Positions 46,201 through 61,200 of a stretch of 64,000 bases of DNA are shown here, piece after piece (the first letter of the stretch is position 1; every line of letters begins with the position of its first letter). The DNA comes from Pisaster brevispinus (taxonomy: Eukaryota > Echinodermata > Asteroidea > Forcipulatida > Asteriidae). The position numbers and the translations under genes are program-made. The stretch lies in contig JAMKCF010000001.1 in the NCBI GenBank assembly GCA_023634235.1, positions 33,780,772-33,844,771 on the forward strand, in the 5' to 3' direction. The notes under the pieces were generated by a model. The model searched no databases and was not told where the DNA came from. It was given only the letters and a program-made list of their open reading frames with translations.

Positions 46201-49200
46201 AAACTTGTTGATTATATCAATGAAAGAGAAAATAAAAAAAAATCAATCATAAACCCAACAGCAAATGTCAACACTCAATTCTAAAACAACATCTAAGACA
46301 AAATCACAAGAACCCTCAAAGAAACACTGGGCCAAAACAACCAAAGAAACATCAGCAGTCCTTACAGTTCCTACCAAAAAGCTGCTCTCTCTTGTAAATA
46401 AAAGTTACAAACTGAGGCTCCCTGATACAACTTTAAAAAGTGGAGAGTGAATTCACTTTACTCTACATTTAAGTTACAAAAAATCCTTATTTTCACATAA
46501 AATACCAGACTAAAAATGACAAATAAGCTAAAACTCTGTCTGACATAAAAAACACTCTGGAGTACGATGACTAAGTTCTTACCACAGTTGATTTCATCAC
46601 TGCCATCCATGCAGTCATCTTTGAAATCACATAGCGATATTTTATCGATACACAGTGAGTTACTGCAGCGGTATTGGTCAGCATTACACGGCACTCCAGT
46701 GATGATTGGTGGGGAGCAGCTGTAGAATGCCACGTCATCAATGGAGATACCACCAGAGAACATGGCGGATCGTCTAGCCTCAATGATCACCTGGTGGGAA
46801 GAGACAATCATTGTAATATTTAGTTATACCAAGTCAGATATGGGGTACCCCCAATGTTTCCATGCACACAATTTTCCTCTTGTGCAGAAGCACCCCTAAA
46901 ATCCTCTAAAGAATTCCTGAGACTCCCAGAACACACTGAAGACAAGGGGGGAACACCATGCATCAAATTTGATTAGAAATGTATTCCTTCATAACCACAA
47001 GGGAAACTGACTGGGTAAATTTTAATCAATTTTGGGCTGAACTAAGGAAAATTAACTATAGTAGGATTTGAACCTGCAGCCTCCAGATTAATGTGCCAGC
47101 GCCTCTACAAACTGAGCTATTTATCCCTTCCAGTGAAGATGATCGCCAAATACAAGGTGGGAAATTATTCACAGTTTGGGAGCAGCAAACCCAAATGCCC
47201 GATCACCGAGGGCAGCCATTGATGTTCTTGAAGTGTAAGTCAACAGTGGTCTTGTGAACTCCTAAGATGGTAAGATGTCCAAGAGAGTGATTTCAGAGGT
47301 CGCACGTTAAAAAAACCTGATCCCCTAATATAACCGAAGGTCAATAGATACTTTTAAAATTGTCCAACTTACGTTGTAGTTTGTCCCTGCTCCAAGTTTC
47401 ATCTCAGCTTGTCTCCACTCAGATCCTTGAGATCCACTGACGTACCAAATTGACGTCTTCTCCATTCCCTGAGACGTCCAGACGCTGAGAGAACCTATAT
47501 CTACCCCTGTCATGTAGTACCAAAATTCTAACTTGCAGTTGGTGTTTGTTTCTGAGAGTGTACCTGATGTCATTGTGGCGATGCCAGGAAGGTTAGACTT
47601 ACTCTGTGCACTGACGTAGAATCCTGAAAAAAGGAAATACAAGAAGTTGTAGCTCAACCATATCTCCCCAAATTGTCCACTTCAAGCGGGATGACATGCT
47701 TTTCTGCAACTTTGTTTGGGGCAGACTTACGGTGGACGTTTATTAACACCTGGAACAATTTCTCTATAAAAGCACCCAGCTTAGTCAATCACAAGAACCA
47801 TCTCTGCCAATTTACTCCTTGGGTGAAGAGAAGCAATTAGAGTCAAGTGTCTTGCTCAAGGACACAAGTGTCATGACCGGGATTCGAACCCACACCATGA
47901 TGACTCAACCACCAGAACTTGAGTCCGATGCACTTAACTACTCGACCATGACATGCCATATTTTAATTGAATGGGGTGGTCATGTTTTGACGATATTTAA
48001 AAAAGAAACAACGTTATTATCAAAACGTTATTTCTTGAACTTTGACGGTACTTCAGTAGATATGAAGAGAAACCCTGCAACTACATACCAAGTGTTGACT
48101 GAGATGTGTGGTCGGTAGCCGGTCGATTCAAATCACCCCCATTTCCTTGGACCATGGACCAATAGAAATCAGCGTCTGACAGTTTCCAATGACATGCCCC
48201 AGAATCAAAATCACAAACTGATTGAACTGTAAAAGAAAAGGAAAAAGAGACTTGTTGTAAAAACCTTGAATCTAGATGGACCTCAATCTGATTTTAAAAT
48301 AAAATGTTTTCTATTTAGATAAATAAAATGTCTACTAAAGAGTGAATTTTGTTGACTTTAAATACAGAGTTTATTTTATTCATATATTTTTATTTTTATT
48401 TCATTATTTTATTATTGTTGTCTCACCACATTGGCTCTCATCCGCTCCGTCAGTACAATCGTTCTTAAAGTCACAAACTTCAATCATAGAGATACATCTG
48501 TCATCAACTACACAGTAGAATTCACCCCCTGAGCACTGGGCGGAGCCTGTAGGGGGCGGGGCCGTTACCGGGGCAACAGGGAGGGGAGGGGTGTAGAGCT
48601 GACAGCCTGGAGTAATGCTTGTGTCATCGATAGCAATGTCACCCTTAGCAACATCACCAACTGAAGCTTGGATGACAATCTGGGAGGAATATAAAATGTA
48701 GAAATTAGTTTGAATTTGAAGTTTGAAGAAATCACAGAGGAACTATTTAAGAATTTCTCCCAGAAAAATGTTTCCTATGAAGACCGTGCGCCCTCTAGTG
48801 AAATAATCCTGACAGTATAAGGAGTGACATCAAAGGTCACGAATTGAATAAATTCAAAGGCAAATTGACCAATGACATCCTGTTCCAAATTTATGCAAAA
48901 AGTGGTGTGTGCACACCACTGGGCAGAAACTTGATTTTCACTGAGATGTCAGATGGCACGTCTTTAGTTTCCCAGCCATACCTGGAATGGTTGATCTGTT
49001 GTCATGGTAACCTCTGCCCTTCTCCACACATCACCTTGGTTACCGCTCATAGACCATACAGTCTGGGCTAGGTAGTTACTGTTACCATAGAAATGTAACA
49101 TCACTTTCAAATCCTGGACATTCTCACCAAACATGTGGTAGAAGAAACGCAGCTGCAAGAGATCAGAGAAAATACATTTACAGTATGTTAATAAATCTGT

Positions 49201-52200
49201 TGGATTGATTAAGCATCTTTTCCAAAAATCACAAGAATCATGACACAAATTATTGTCAATTCAGCTTTTTAAAGACCAGCTTGAGCGAAAATTGCAAGAA
49301 GCGATCTTTGCTAAAATTTAAATTGTGTTCAATAATCAAGGAAATTGAGTTCACCTGAGATTAAACAGATTTTAATTGTAAAAAAAAACCCCAATCATTT
49401 TGAATACCCTCCTCCAGTGCTTTTCAGAAAGATTTGTGAAAAGCCCCGTTACGTCATCACTCATTTTGTTACGTTATATCTGGGAGCTCCATTTTGTAGA
49501 GCTGCTGTGTTGCAACACAGTCATCTAAACTGTTAACACACTAATGCATCAGTGCAGTGTATAATAACCCAGTACTTATTATCACAAATACCTTGCACTC
49601 GGTTCCTGTTGAGACTGTGTACTTCCAGCTGAGTAACTGAGCAGTTTTACCAAAGTTGACTGGAGATGAATCCACATACAAATAGTAACCTGCTCACAAA
49701 TCATAAAAAAAAACACATCAGGAATGAAAATATACTCCTAAATTAATCAAAATGGGACTGTCAAAAAAATGTATCGGAAAATTAAATGAATAATACACAA
49801 GTATAGACTGCTTCAAGCACTAACTATGACTCCCAACGTGATCCATGGAGCATTCTATTTTCTTCAAGGCAAAGCCAAGGGAAGATAAAACACTCCGGAG
49901 ATCACTGTCAGTATTGGTTTTATAACATCCCACACATATTTTGTGTCTACACGTCTAGGCACCACAAAGCTGCCATTGCTATGGGTATAGTACACTGGTT
50001 GCTACGGGTATAGAACATTGGTTGCTATGGTTATAGTATATTGGTTGCTGCGGGTATAGCTACGAGTCTGTTATTGCTTACAAGGAAAACTTACACAGTA
50101 TGTAACTGATTTACCTTGACTGGTACCCTGTGTATGGTCCCGTGATGGTCCTGTGTCTACTGTAGATGTAGTACCTCGATATCTGGACCAATCAAAGCTG
50201 TCCGTTCCAGTGGCTTGTGTCCAATCACAGAAATCATTGTCAAAACTGCACAATTTGTAGCCGCTGCTTACTGCAACGAAAAAGCAAAATTAAGAGATTA
50301 CCCTAATTGAAAAGCAAAAATAGTTTTATTGGACTGACATTTCGACCCAAGCAGAGACGAGAAAGACTCTACTAGGGTCAAATTGTCAGTCCATTCATTG
50401 ACTATTCATTGCATTTAAACTACAGGTCCTTTTGATTGGTAAGCAGTTTGCAGCATCTAATTCTATTTTCTCAAACTGAAAAGTAGTGCCATCAACAATA
50501 CTACAAAATGTATTCCTTCTTTTGCCTTAAAAAGAACATTTTGGTTTTGGTGAGTCTAAGATTTGAATTAACTTGCAGCATTTGTGAGGAGACCAAGTGC
50601 GCTCTCAATGTGCACAGGCCTGATGCAACGAAACATTTCAATTCTTGAGTGAACAAACTTATAGACTTTCCCTTTTTCCGTTGGCATCTAAGAGAGAGAC
50701 GGATTACAAGTTTTTGTCTCCGGTAATTCTCCTCAATTTCTAGTGAGCGACACTTCTGTTGGAGGAAAAGTTTAATTGAACTTCCTTTGAGAATCTGGAA
50801 ACACAGTAAAGGGTAAAACTTTGCATTCGTCACTTGAACAGCTTTTCCAATGGTTGTAATTTTTGTGTACGTACCTGAAACCACCCAAAAGTGTTTCAAC
50901 ATGTGCAAGGACATGCAGGCTTATACTTAAAGTAGTTTTAGACAGAAAAGAAAAAGAAGAATCAATGAAAGGATGTTTTGGTCTTACCGCAGGATTGTAC
51001 ATCCTCGTCGGAAGCATCGCCGCAATCATCCGACCAATCACACGTCAGGCTTTTATCCAAGCACACTTTGTTGTCACACCAGAAATTGAGGGAGGTGTCA
51101 CATGAAAAGGAGGGGTCAGGGAGGTCACAGTTTGTGAACTCAATGTCATCCACTGCGATCATTCCCTGGTAGTTGGAGTTACGCTCTTTGCGGAATTTTA
51201 ACTGAGAGAAAGATATGTTGGTTAAAGTAGAGAAGTAGTAGTTGGTAAAACTTACTTGTAACTTACTTAATTTTCTTTGAAAACATAAAACATACATATT
51301 TTTGACATACATTTATTCACAAATACTTACAATGCAGTACAGTTATATCCATAAATTCATATTGACAACTTAAACAAGAAAAAAATCTAATTAAATTCTT
51401 TTGGGGTTGCCTGATTACCAATAACAGGAGTCTGTGGGATAAGATGGGTTGTCTAGTTACCAATTACAGGAGTAGGGTGGGATAAGATGGGTTGTCTAGT
51501 TACCAATAACAGGAGTAGGGCGGGATAAGATAGGTTGTCTAGTTACCTTAAATGGAGAGATTCTTCTTCCAATTCCAATCTTCTGCAGTTTCCACAAGCT
51601 TCCTTGATCAGCATTATTAAACCATATGACCGTCTCGGAGAGATCTGATTGGTCAACGAGTACCAATAGGAGATCTCCAACATTCTGACCATTAATGATA
51701 TACCAGACGTCCAGTACACAGTTAGCTGAGCTGGCTGTGTAGGTTGGACTGACCATTACGGCCACTTGATCAATAGATGTTTGACCGAATGGTGCAATAT
51801 ACATGTAGTAACCTGCAGACAAAATCAGAGAGACAAGTGAAGTTCTGAAGTACTTAACCAACGAAATATATCTTTCTCAGTTTGGAACAAAAGTTAGGTT
51901 ATTTTAACTATTTCCGAGTTGTAAATTTTACGTTTCCTTCTACCCTCCCCACCGCCCACCCCTTGTCTCTGGTAACCTGAGAAGAAAACTAAAAGCAAAG
52001 ATTTCTTACCACTGTCACTAGAGAGCGAATGGTCAGCTCTTGGTGCAACGTTGGGCGTAGCTGAAGTATCTTGACCTGTAGCTCTATGCCAATCAAAATT
52101 ATCAACCTCTGTCTCTCGCCAACCACAGATGTCGCTCTCAAAATCACATAGAGTGGCTGTAGTGAGGTCAAAGGTTAAAGAAAGGAGGTTAAATGATGAA

Positions 52201-55200
52201 GTCAGTTTTCTGTTTTTTTGTGTGTGATCAACTCGCTTCTATTCAACAACAAAATTTCTTCAAATAATTTATACAGATAGTTGTACATTTTTTGTCAAAT
52301 TTTAATCTTGGCGCAATTTCATAGAGCTGCTTAACAAAAATCTTGCCTACAAGTTTCAGCTAAATAAAGATTAGCAGAAAACCAGTTACATTTGGTATCT
52401 CACTTAAACCGGGCATTCTGATTGGATAAAATAACTTGTAACTCACGGCAACTCTCCTCATCTGATTGGTCGGGACATTGTTTCTTGAAGTCACATTTCT
52501 GCTCAAGTGGAATACAGGTAAAGTCGCCACACTGGAACTCCAATTCAGAACAAACTCTGGCTACCGTGGTAACTAAAAAAACAGAAGACAAAATTTAGAT
52601 TTTGTTGTTGTACAATCTGTCATTGAAAAGATGAGGTGTTGATTATGGAGTGTGTGTAATGATGCTCCATACCAAAACTGGCACTTCTCGTCAAAACTTA
52701 GATAGTGGGTTCGAGTCCTACTAAGCTTACCGCTGATTTCACAATGACTAGAACAAGTATTCTCGTCTAGTTACTGAAGCACAATTTATTGATTTGTGCA
52801 ATTCAATCATACATGTACATGTAGGCGTTAAGCCAATGTTTGTATTAGAGAGATTGGCTGTTGCCAACTTGGTGATTATATCCCCTTGTGGGAGTATATT
52901 GAGTTTCCTTGATGGGAAGATCTAAACGAACAAACAAACAACCCAACAAACAAACAGACAAACACCCCAACAAGCAAACATCCAAATATGATCCCCCTAT
53001 GACTCACCAATGACAGGAACGGGAGTTGTGATGACAGGAAGATCCGATGAAGACGGTGTGCACTCAGGAGTAAATGAAACATCATCTAGAGATATATCAC
53101 CATGGGAACCGGTTCCTCTGATAACCTCAATGATCACCTAAGAGTCAAAATAAGACGTCAGGTCAAACTAGTTTAGGATTCAAAGAGGTACGGCAGACAC
53201 TGTAGGAGTGCAATATTTGGTTTGGGTGTATAGAGCAGGTTTCATCTTTGGAAAAAAAGTAGGAACTTTTTTTTTTAGTTAGTTCTAGGAGTGGCGAGGC
53301 ATTTGTGTATTTTAGGCAGAATTAGTTTTAAAGCCTTTGTAGTCGGTCAATACCAGGGCCCAATTTCATGGCTCTGCTTACCGCCGAATTCTGCGCTTGT
53401 GATCAACATTCTCCGCATACATGGTAAGCACCAAATTTCTGGGCTAGCTGTGTAAGTGAAGAATGCCTAGTAAAATGGAGTACTCACGCACATAAGCAAA
53501 AACTCCCTTCTAGCCTGTGAAATACATTTGAAGTAAGCATGGAATTCCTTGCTTCCGTAAGCGCCGATTCTTTGCTTATGATAAGCAGAGGCATGAAATT
53601 GGGCCCTGGTGGTTTTGAGCCTTGCATAACCTTCTGAGAGCCGTGTCTTCTTTATTGGAAAACTACACTAGACAAGCCTACCAATCTTTATACCAGAAAA
53701 GCCAAACGTTTGATTGCTTTAAAGCCTTGCATAACTTCAAAAAGGAGTTTGTGTATCAACCCATCTGAGAGCCATACATACCTTCTTTGTTAGATAACTA
53801 AGCAAGACAAACCTTCAAATCTTGTTACCAGAAAAGCCAAACAGTTTTGAGATTCCTACCTGGTAAGGACCATCCAAGTCTAAATCAATGGACGCTCTTC
53901 TCCACCATTCATCATTCTCATTACTAATCCTGGTTATCAGTGACAGGGGACCATTCACTATTGTACGTGTGTAGATACTCAATGTGCCTATGTCTTGTCC
54001 AAGCATGTGGTAGAAAAATCGCATCTGGAATTGAAAACAGAAGATAAAGAAGGTAAATTTTTCGGTTTGCAAGAAAAATATCCTACGCCTTTCAGGGGGC
54101 CGTCCAAACTTTTCAACATTTTCCTGGTCTTAAAAACAGTATGACAGAGAGGTCAGAAACCAACATTAACATGAATGATTTGTAAACGAATAATGTCATG
54201 ATGTCATGTGCAAACACTCACTGTGCATGTTGAGGAACTCTCAATGACTCTACTAGCAAGACGAGCACGCTGCTGATTGGTCTGCGATGTTGGCATGGTA
54301 ACAAAGAATCCTGCAAACAAAAATGTATTTCTTAATGTACTTCACAGGATTTCACTTCAAGTAGTACTATTTTATTTCTTACAACAAACTTTTTAAGAAA
54401 TTGTAACCCACAGTGCAATCTATCTTGGAACGGAAAGAAAATAACATGATTTTCTTCTACATTAACAGTTGCATTTTGTCATTGTTAGCTAAAGTAAAAC
54501 TCTCACACTTCAAAGAATGTTATCAAGTTTAAACTAATTTACAGCCATGACTAACGACCTTTTCCTTTCACCTTCCACACGTTCAAAGTGAAAGTGCACA
54601 AGACCTATTTATTTTTATTTTCAAGTAAAAGAAAAACTAACCATACAAGATTGAAGAAGGATATATAGGAGACAGACTGGCAAAGAAAGTGAAACAGTTA
54701 ATGTACAGATACTGAAATAGTTTACCGTTTTGGGAGTCAGTTGTATGGTCATCTTGACCCACATTGGATCCTCTGACCCTTATCAGGTCAGTCTCATCTG
54801 TAGTAAGTTGTGTCCATGTACACAATCCATTCTCAAAATCACACCGATCATATCCACCTAAAACAACAAATATATAGTATTATATACTTATAGATCCTAG
54901 TCATTTAAGTTGTGGAATGAGCGCACCACGTGTCACATTTTATTTTGACATGTATACTATTCCGAAACTTAAAATTTAATATAGGACTCCTATATGGATA
55001 AATATAGGATGCTTGGGAAGGTTTGCAGCTAACCTTCGCGCATACTGATAGATTTCACATTGAGTACCATATGTATTGATTGCAGTACTCATTATTAGCA
55101 CCCAGTTAAGCATGCGTGCCAACATGCATATGGCCGTGAACCCCAAATGCGCTTTAGCAAAACGGTCTTTAACAACTCCAGCTATGTCTTTTCAAGCTGT

Positions 55201-58200
55201 TTAATACCTTATTGCTGAGTTGAGGTTTTTGGAGGAGCAAAATATTCAAGCTTCCAAGTAAGAAAAAAAAGGGGGAAAAACAGCTAATATTGTTTGTTTT
55301 TTAAAACATTTTTAATGAGATGCTAAAGATAAATTTGCAAAGTTGTTATCTACAGGATGATAATGGTTTTCATATGACTGAAATTACTCGTGTATTTTTC
55401 TGAAAGCCGCCCAAACAATAACGTGTCTTTCAAGAAACTTTTTCTTTGTTCTTACCGCAAGTTTGCTCATCCGTGCCATCGCAGCAGTCCGGCTGGTAGT
55501 CACATTTCCCCGATGTCGGATAGCAATGATTAGAAGTACATTTCTCTTGACCAAATGGACATTGTGAAACCGAAGGTAAGTCATAAGCACAGTTATCAAA
55601 GCGGAGGTCATCTACAGCAAAACCTGACTCTGACGCAATCGTCTGTAAATCTTGGGTGTCCACTACAACCTAGCGACAGAAATTACAAATCCAATTAAAG
55701 ATCGATCAATCAATCAAAGTCATTCATTTCATAAGATCAAAATCAGAAAGTTTGCTGAAATGCAATAGGGCATGGAATGAAGATTGCTAGCTTGCCTCTA
55801 GAAGCAAGTGAGCTTTTTATCAGGAGTGTCTTGGATGGGTGGAATGAACTGCCATCTCTGGGGTCTACTCAGAGATTATTCCAGACTTATTCCAGACTAT
55901 TAGCCAGGCATACCAATCTTATCCAAGTGCAAGCATGTTGGTGTGAAGTGACATAAGAGTGGAGGATAGTGGAGGATTGAGGGCTGTAGGCCCAAACAAC
56001 AATTGCCAGGCATTTTGATCTTATCCAAGTCCAAGCATGTTGGTGTGAAGTGACATAAGATTGGAGGCTAGTGGAGGATTGAGGACTGTAGGCCCAAACA
56101 ACAATTGCTTATAACTTGGCCAGGCATTTTGATCTTATCCAAGTCCAAACATGTTGGTGTGAAGTGACATAAGAGTGGAGGCTTGTGGAAGATTGAGGAC
56201 TGTAGGCCCAAACAACAATTGCTTATAACTTGGCCAGGCATTTTGATCTTATCCAAGTCCAAACATGTTGGTATGAAGTGACATAAGAGTGGAGGCTTGT
56301 GGAAGATTGAGGACTGTAGGCCCAAACAACAATTGCTTATAACTTGGCCAGGCATTTTGATCTTATCCAAGTCCAAACATGTTGGTATGAAGTGACATAA
56401 GAGTGGAGGCTTGTGGAAGATTGAGGACTGTAGGCCCAAACAACAATTGCCAGGCATTTTGATCTTATCCAAGCCAAAACATGTTTGAAGTGACATGAGA
56501 GTGGAGGCTTGTGGAAGATTGAGGACTGTAGGCCCAAACAACAATTGCCAGGCATTTTGATCTTATCCAAGCCAAAACATGTTTGAAGTGACATGAGAGT
56601 GGAGGCTTGTGGAAGATTGAGGACTGTAGGCCCAAACAACAATTGCCAGGCATTTTGATCTTATCCAAGCCAAAACATGTTTGAAGTGACATGAGAGTGG
56701 AGGATAGTGGAGGATCGAGGTTGCCAGTGGGTAAGACGGTCTAGGAAGAATACTAACCTGGAAATCTGTCAGACAATTTGGCATTGTGGTGCTCTGCATA
56801 TTCCAACGATTGTACGCTCCAATGTCGTCAGATAATTTACTCAGTATCTTCTCTTTGTTGTTATATCTGACAGAGATTGTGATGTCACCGTATGTTGGAC
56901 CAAACATGTAGTAGTACAGATTAAATTTACACCCTATGCCAGCGAGCTGGTAGGTGCTTGAGACGAGCTTAGCACGTTGGTTCAGTGAGGAGTCTGCTCC
57001 ATCAATGTAAATGTAGAATCCTGAAGGGGGTCGGAAAAAAAGCAACATAGAAACGTCAACTTTGACATACTTGAGAAGAGTCCAAATTCCCTGTCTACTG
57101 AGGATATATTTTAATTTTGGCTTGAACAAAGAAAAGTTGACACTTGACTTGATATTTGAAATAAAAAAAAGCCGCATCCCCTTAAGGTGATCCCCTGGCT
57201 GCCGCTTTCCAGGTTGTATCGGAAACTTGGGTGTAATCCCTGGCTATACGTCCGTTACAGGTTGAATGGCTTCTGACTGGCACCCCAACAAAGATATTGA
57301 CCAAGTTGGGAGATGGCCAACATAGGGCTAGAAAGCTCAGTTGGTAGAGCGCCGGCACATTCATCAGGAGGTTGTTGGTTTTTCTTTGTTTAACCCCAAA
57401 TTATTAAAAATTTACCCAGTCAGTTTCTCTTGAGGACATACTTTCACTAATTTACACATTAAGGGAACAATGTGGTAGCATAATGACACAGAACTATTTC
57501 CAGCGTTTAAAAAAAAAATTTGTATAACACAATTTTAAAATGTTTCTGGAGTTGAAACATTTCCCAGTTAGAGCAAATATCCAACTGACAACAGGAGAAA
57601 CCAACAAACTTCCTGATGTTCTTCCATTTTAAAGACAAAAGTTTGAAGAAAAGATGTTGTGAAAGAATCCATTAAAAGATTAGTTTTCTTAGGAAATCAT
57701 CCTCCTTTACATATATGGGAAATATAAACATATTTCAAAAGAATAGGTAGACAAACCTAGGTATATTTTTAAAGATAATTTAAAATTTTGAGTTGATTTA
57801 TTTTGGGATGTGGCCCATAATGTTGCTCCTCTACCTTACCTGGAGGGTTGGTTGCAGTGTGATCGAAGACAGGTCCACCAAACGTATCCACCTCATTGCC
57901 ATCACGAACCCTCCAATCAAAATCATCGCTCTGAACCTGAGTCCAGCCGCATAGTGTTTGGTCCTCAAAGGTACACACCGACGCTAACGAAAGAAACAAA
58001 TTATGTGGGAATTATTTCAAATATCCAAAGGTCTTCAAAGCTACAAAAAGATGTGACGGAAGGCAGACAGTTCTTAAGTTACATATTAAAATACACATAC
58101 AGACACTTACATGCTCTGTGTGAAATTATTTAATTCATATAATATTTATATAATAGACTAATAAACTTGAAGCTTTTCATAGAAAACTGTTTTATGACAG

Positions 58201-61200
58201 AATGAAACAGTAACACCCCCCCCCTAGAAAAAGAAGAAGAAATAACTGAATAATGATAAATAAAATAAAATTAAATTAAAATAAACAAATGTATAAGAAG
58301 TAAAAAAATAATAATAATAATAATTGAACAGTTTACACAAATTAGTATAGAAAAGTTTTTAATGGCTTCATATTTCGACCAGTCTTTGTCAAAGATTCTT
58401 TAGTCTTTGATAAAGACTCTGCTTAGGTCCAACCATGAGGCCATTAACAATGTCTGCACTTATACTACAGGTCACTAGTAGGCAGTTTGCAACAGCTGAT
58501 TCCATTTTTACATAGTTTCAAAGAATCAACTTACGACATTGGGCCTCGTCTGAGCCATCATTACAATCAAATCTGAAATCACAATAGACGTCATGTGACA
58601 AGCAGGTACCATCGATGCATCTAAACTCTCCTACTTGACAAGCTGGATGGGCTGTGTGTTTGGATAGAGAGGGCAAATTAACAAGAAATCAACCCAAATT
58701 CTGATTAACAGGAAATTAACTGTCATGTCATTGTGGAGTGGTCAAGCACACCGTACTCAAGCTCTGGTGTTTCTGATCAGTAGAGTGTGGGTTCGATTGT
58801 TGATCTTGACACTTTTTTAAATGGGTCGTAAAGATGTACATGTAGGTCCTGTGCATCATAATGCAAGTAAAAGAACCCAGTTACACTTATCACTAGAGAA
58901 TGGGTTTGCCCCGGTGTTTCTGGCAGTGGCTGCTGAATGCATCGCAGCACCCTGTAAACCCTTACAAGGTGCTACAGAAATGGGTCTTATAATTCAAAAT
59001 AATTTTTTTTTTTTTAATGCTTCTCTTTGTTCCAGCGCGTTCAGTACCTTATTAGGGAGATACAAGCATTATATAAGAGTCCGATATTATACCATCTATC
59101 ATACAGAACCCTAATAATACAAACTGCTCTTAAGTGAAAAGGGTTTTTTGGTTTCACCCTAACATCAATGTGTGTAAAGCACTGTATACTCAGTACTTTC
59201 CAGAGTCCTAAGAAAAACAACAAACCCACAAGCATACAATGGTAAGACTCTATCTGTTCAACTAATGGCAAAGGTCATGGGTTCGAATCCCACCCGAGTA
59301 ATATGCCTGTGGATTTTTGTCACAGGAATCAAGAAAGTACTGAGTATACGATGCCTAACACACACCGGTGTGTGGATAAAAACCAAATAATACCCACATA
59401 TATTACTCCCTTACTCGCTAAACTACACACTGGCTACCCATGGAGAAACGCATCCAGTTCAAAACTCTTCTATATGTTTTTAAATGTTTGAATGGCATTG
59501 CTCCACCTTATCTCTCTGATATGTTTCATCTTCGCCAAAGCAACCGTCAAGGACTCCGTTCTTCTTCCGATAGAACTCGGCTTAACACTCATCACAAGTC
59601 CAGATTATCTTATGGCAAGCACGCCTTCTCACACTCTGCTGCTGAACTTTGGAACAGTCTCCCAATTAGTGTCCGTGATTCTTCTTGTGTTGTTACATTT
59701 AAGAGTAAACTTAAAACTTATCTCTTTCCTAAATAGTAGATTTAAGTTTTGTTCTAGCTTGTTTTAATTTATCCTTTTCTTTTGTAATGCGCTTTGATCA
59801 TGTTTTGGAAAAGCGCAGTATAAATGCCTATTATTATTATTATTATTATTATATATTAACTGTTAAAATATTTGTTCAAGTTGCTCTCGAGTGAAGAGGG
59901 TTTATTGTCTTACATGTTGGTGTAGCATGATCCGGAAGTGAGTTACTTGGATCTAACTGACAGCCTGGTGTGAAGGATACATCATCAACCATGATATCAA
60001 AGTCAGTACCGAATGATGAAGATGAAGTGCCTTCAATGATGATCTGAAATAGGTAAAGATGGGAGTCAAAGGTCAAAGTAGGATTAGAAAATGTGCCGCA
60101 AAACCTCTCATAATAAATAATATTAAAAAACTAGAGAGATTTAAAAAAACTTAATAAAATAAATCAAAACACATCTTAAAGGAGAGCAACCATTTTTGGA
60201 AAAAAAAAAATAAAAAAAAATTCAACAACATGGCCCAATGACATAGAGAGCTGCTTAAGCACAAAACGTAGCTAACCACAAAACAACTTTGCTTTATACC
60301 AGAATAAGATTACCAGTTAAAATGCTTTGTCATGAGTACCATCTGTGACTGGTTTGCTGCTTATTTTTGCTAAGCAGAAACAAGTTAAGCAAAATGTCAA
60401 TAACAAGCTCTATATCAAGCATTAGCCATTCCTATGGGATATTCTGCTTGCTTTCGAAGCGAACGAGCGCTATATTTTTCGGTATTCCAATCCCGCTTGT
60501 GTGATGACTAATATTAGCCATTCCCATAAATGTCATGGGGTCGCTCCTTCTGTTTACTCACCTGGAACTTGGCCTCGATGTCGATGGTCTCAATCGCTCT
60601 CTTCCATGAGTCACCTTGAGATCCGGATTTAACTAAGATGGGTGATGGGAAGTCCAGCGTCGAGTAACGTTGATATATCATGAGTTTACCGATACTTGAT
60701 CCATACATACGATACCAAAAACGAATCTATAAAATAATTAATAGTAACAAAGTTGAGTAATGCTGAGTGATAAGTTATCAATACTCGATCCATCCATACG
60801 ATACCAGAAACAAATCTATAAAACAATCAATAGAAACAGAGTAAGGTAATGCTGAGTAGTAAGTTATCAATACTCAATCCATCCATACGATACCAAAAAC
60901 GAATCTATAAAATAATTAATAGTAACAGAGTTGAGTAATGCTGAGTGATAAGTTATCAATACTCGATCCATCCATACGATACCAAAACTGAATCTACAAA
61001 ACAATTAATAATAACAGAGTTGAGTAACACTGATTGATTGTGATACTCGATGAATACATGCAATACCAAATGATGAATGACAGTGAGTTACCAATACTCA
61101 ATCAATACATGATACCAGAACCAAATCTATTGAACAATTAATAATAATAGAACGGGGTAATGCTGAGTGATGGGTTATCAATACTCGATCCATACACACG

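Larger units (their letters stand above)
46583..48226 (-). other. receptor module 7: MAM + LDLa
   Basis: Exons 48,089-48,226 ([11 protein letters not shown]), 47,373-47,623 ([31 protein letters not shown]) and 46,583-46,790 ([13 protein letters not shown], then LDLa CNADQYRC ... [16 protein letters not shown]). The last exon fuses the MAM end and the LDLa. Three-exon ('odd') architecture. Confidence 0.92.
55456..57983 (-). other. receptor module 3: MAM + LDLa
   Basis: Exons 57,840-57,983 ([21 protein letters not shown]), 56,758-57,020 ([23 protein letters not shown]) and 55,456-55,669 ([12 protein letters not shown], LDLa CPFGQEKC ... [16 protein letters not shown]). The LDLa has a seventh cysteine (PDCCDG). 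The intron between the last two exons contains a large minisatellite. Confidence 0.92.

Noticed and set aside
56068..56692. Long minus-strand open frames encoding a repeated [19 protein letters not shown] protein
   Set aside because: They are a by-product of a minisatellite whose unit is a multiple of three; no start context, no domain, and they sit in a receptor intron.
59440..59736. Host gene encoding a 98-residue protein
   Set aside because: The sequence is the C-terminal piece of a LINE reverse transcriptase, with an upstream stop and a LINE-type 3' end.
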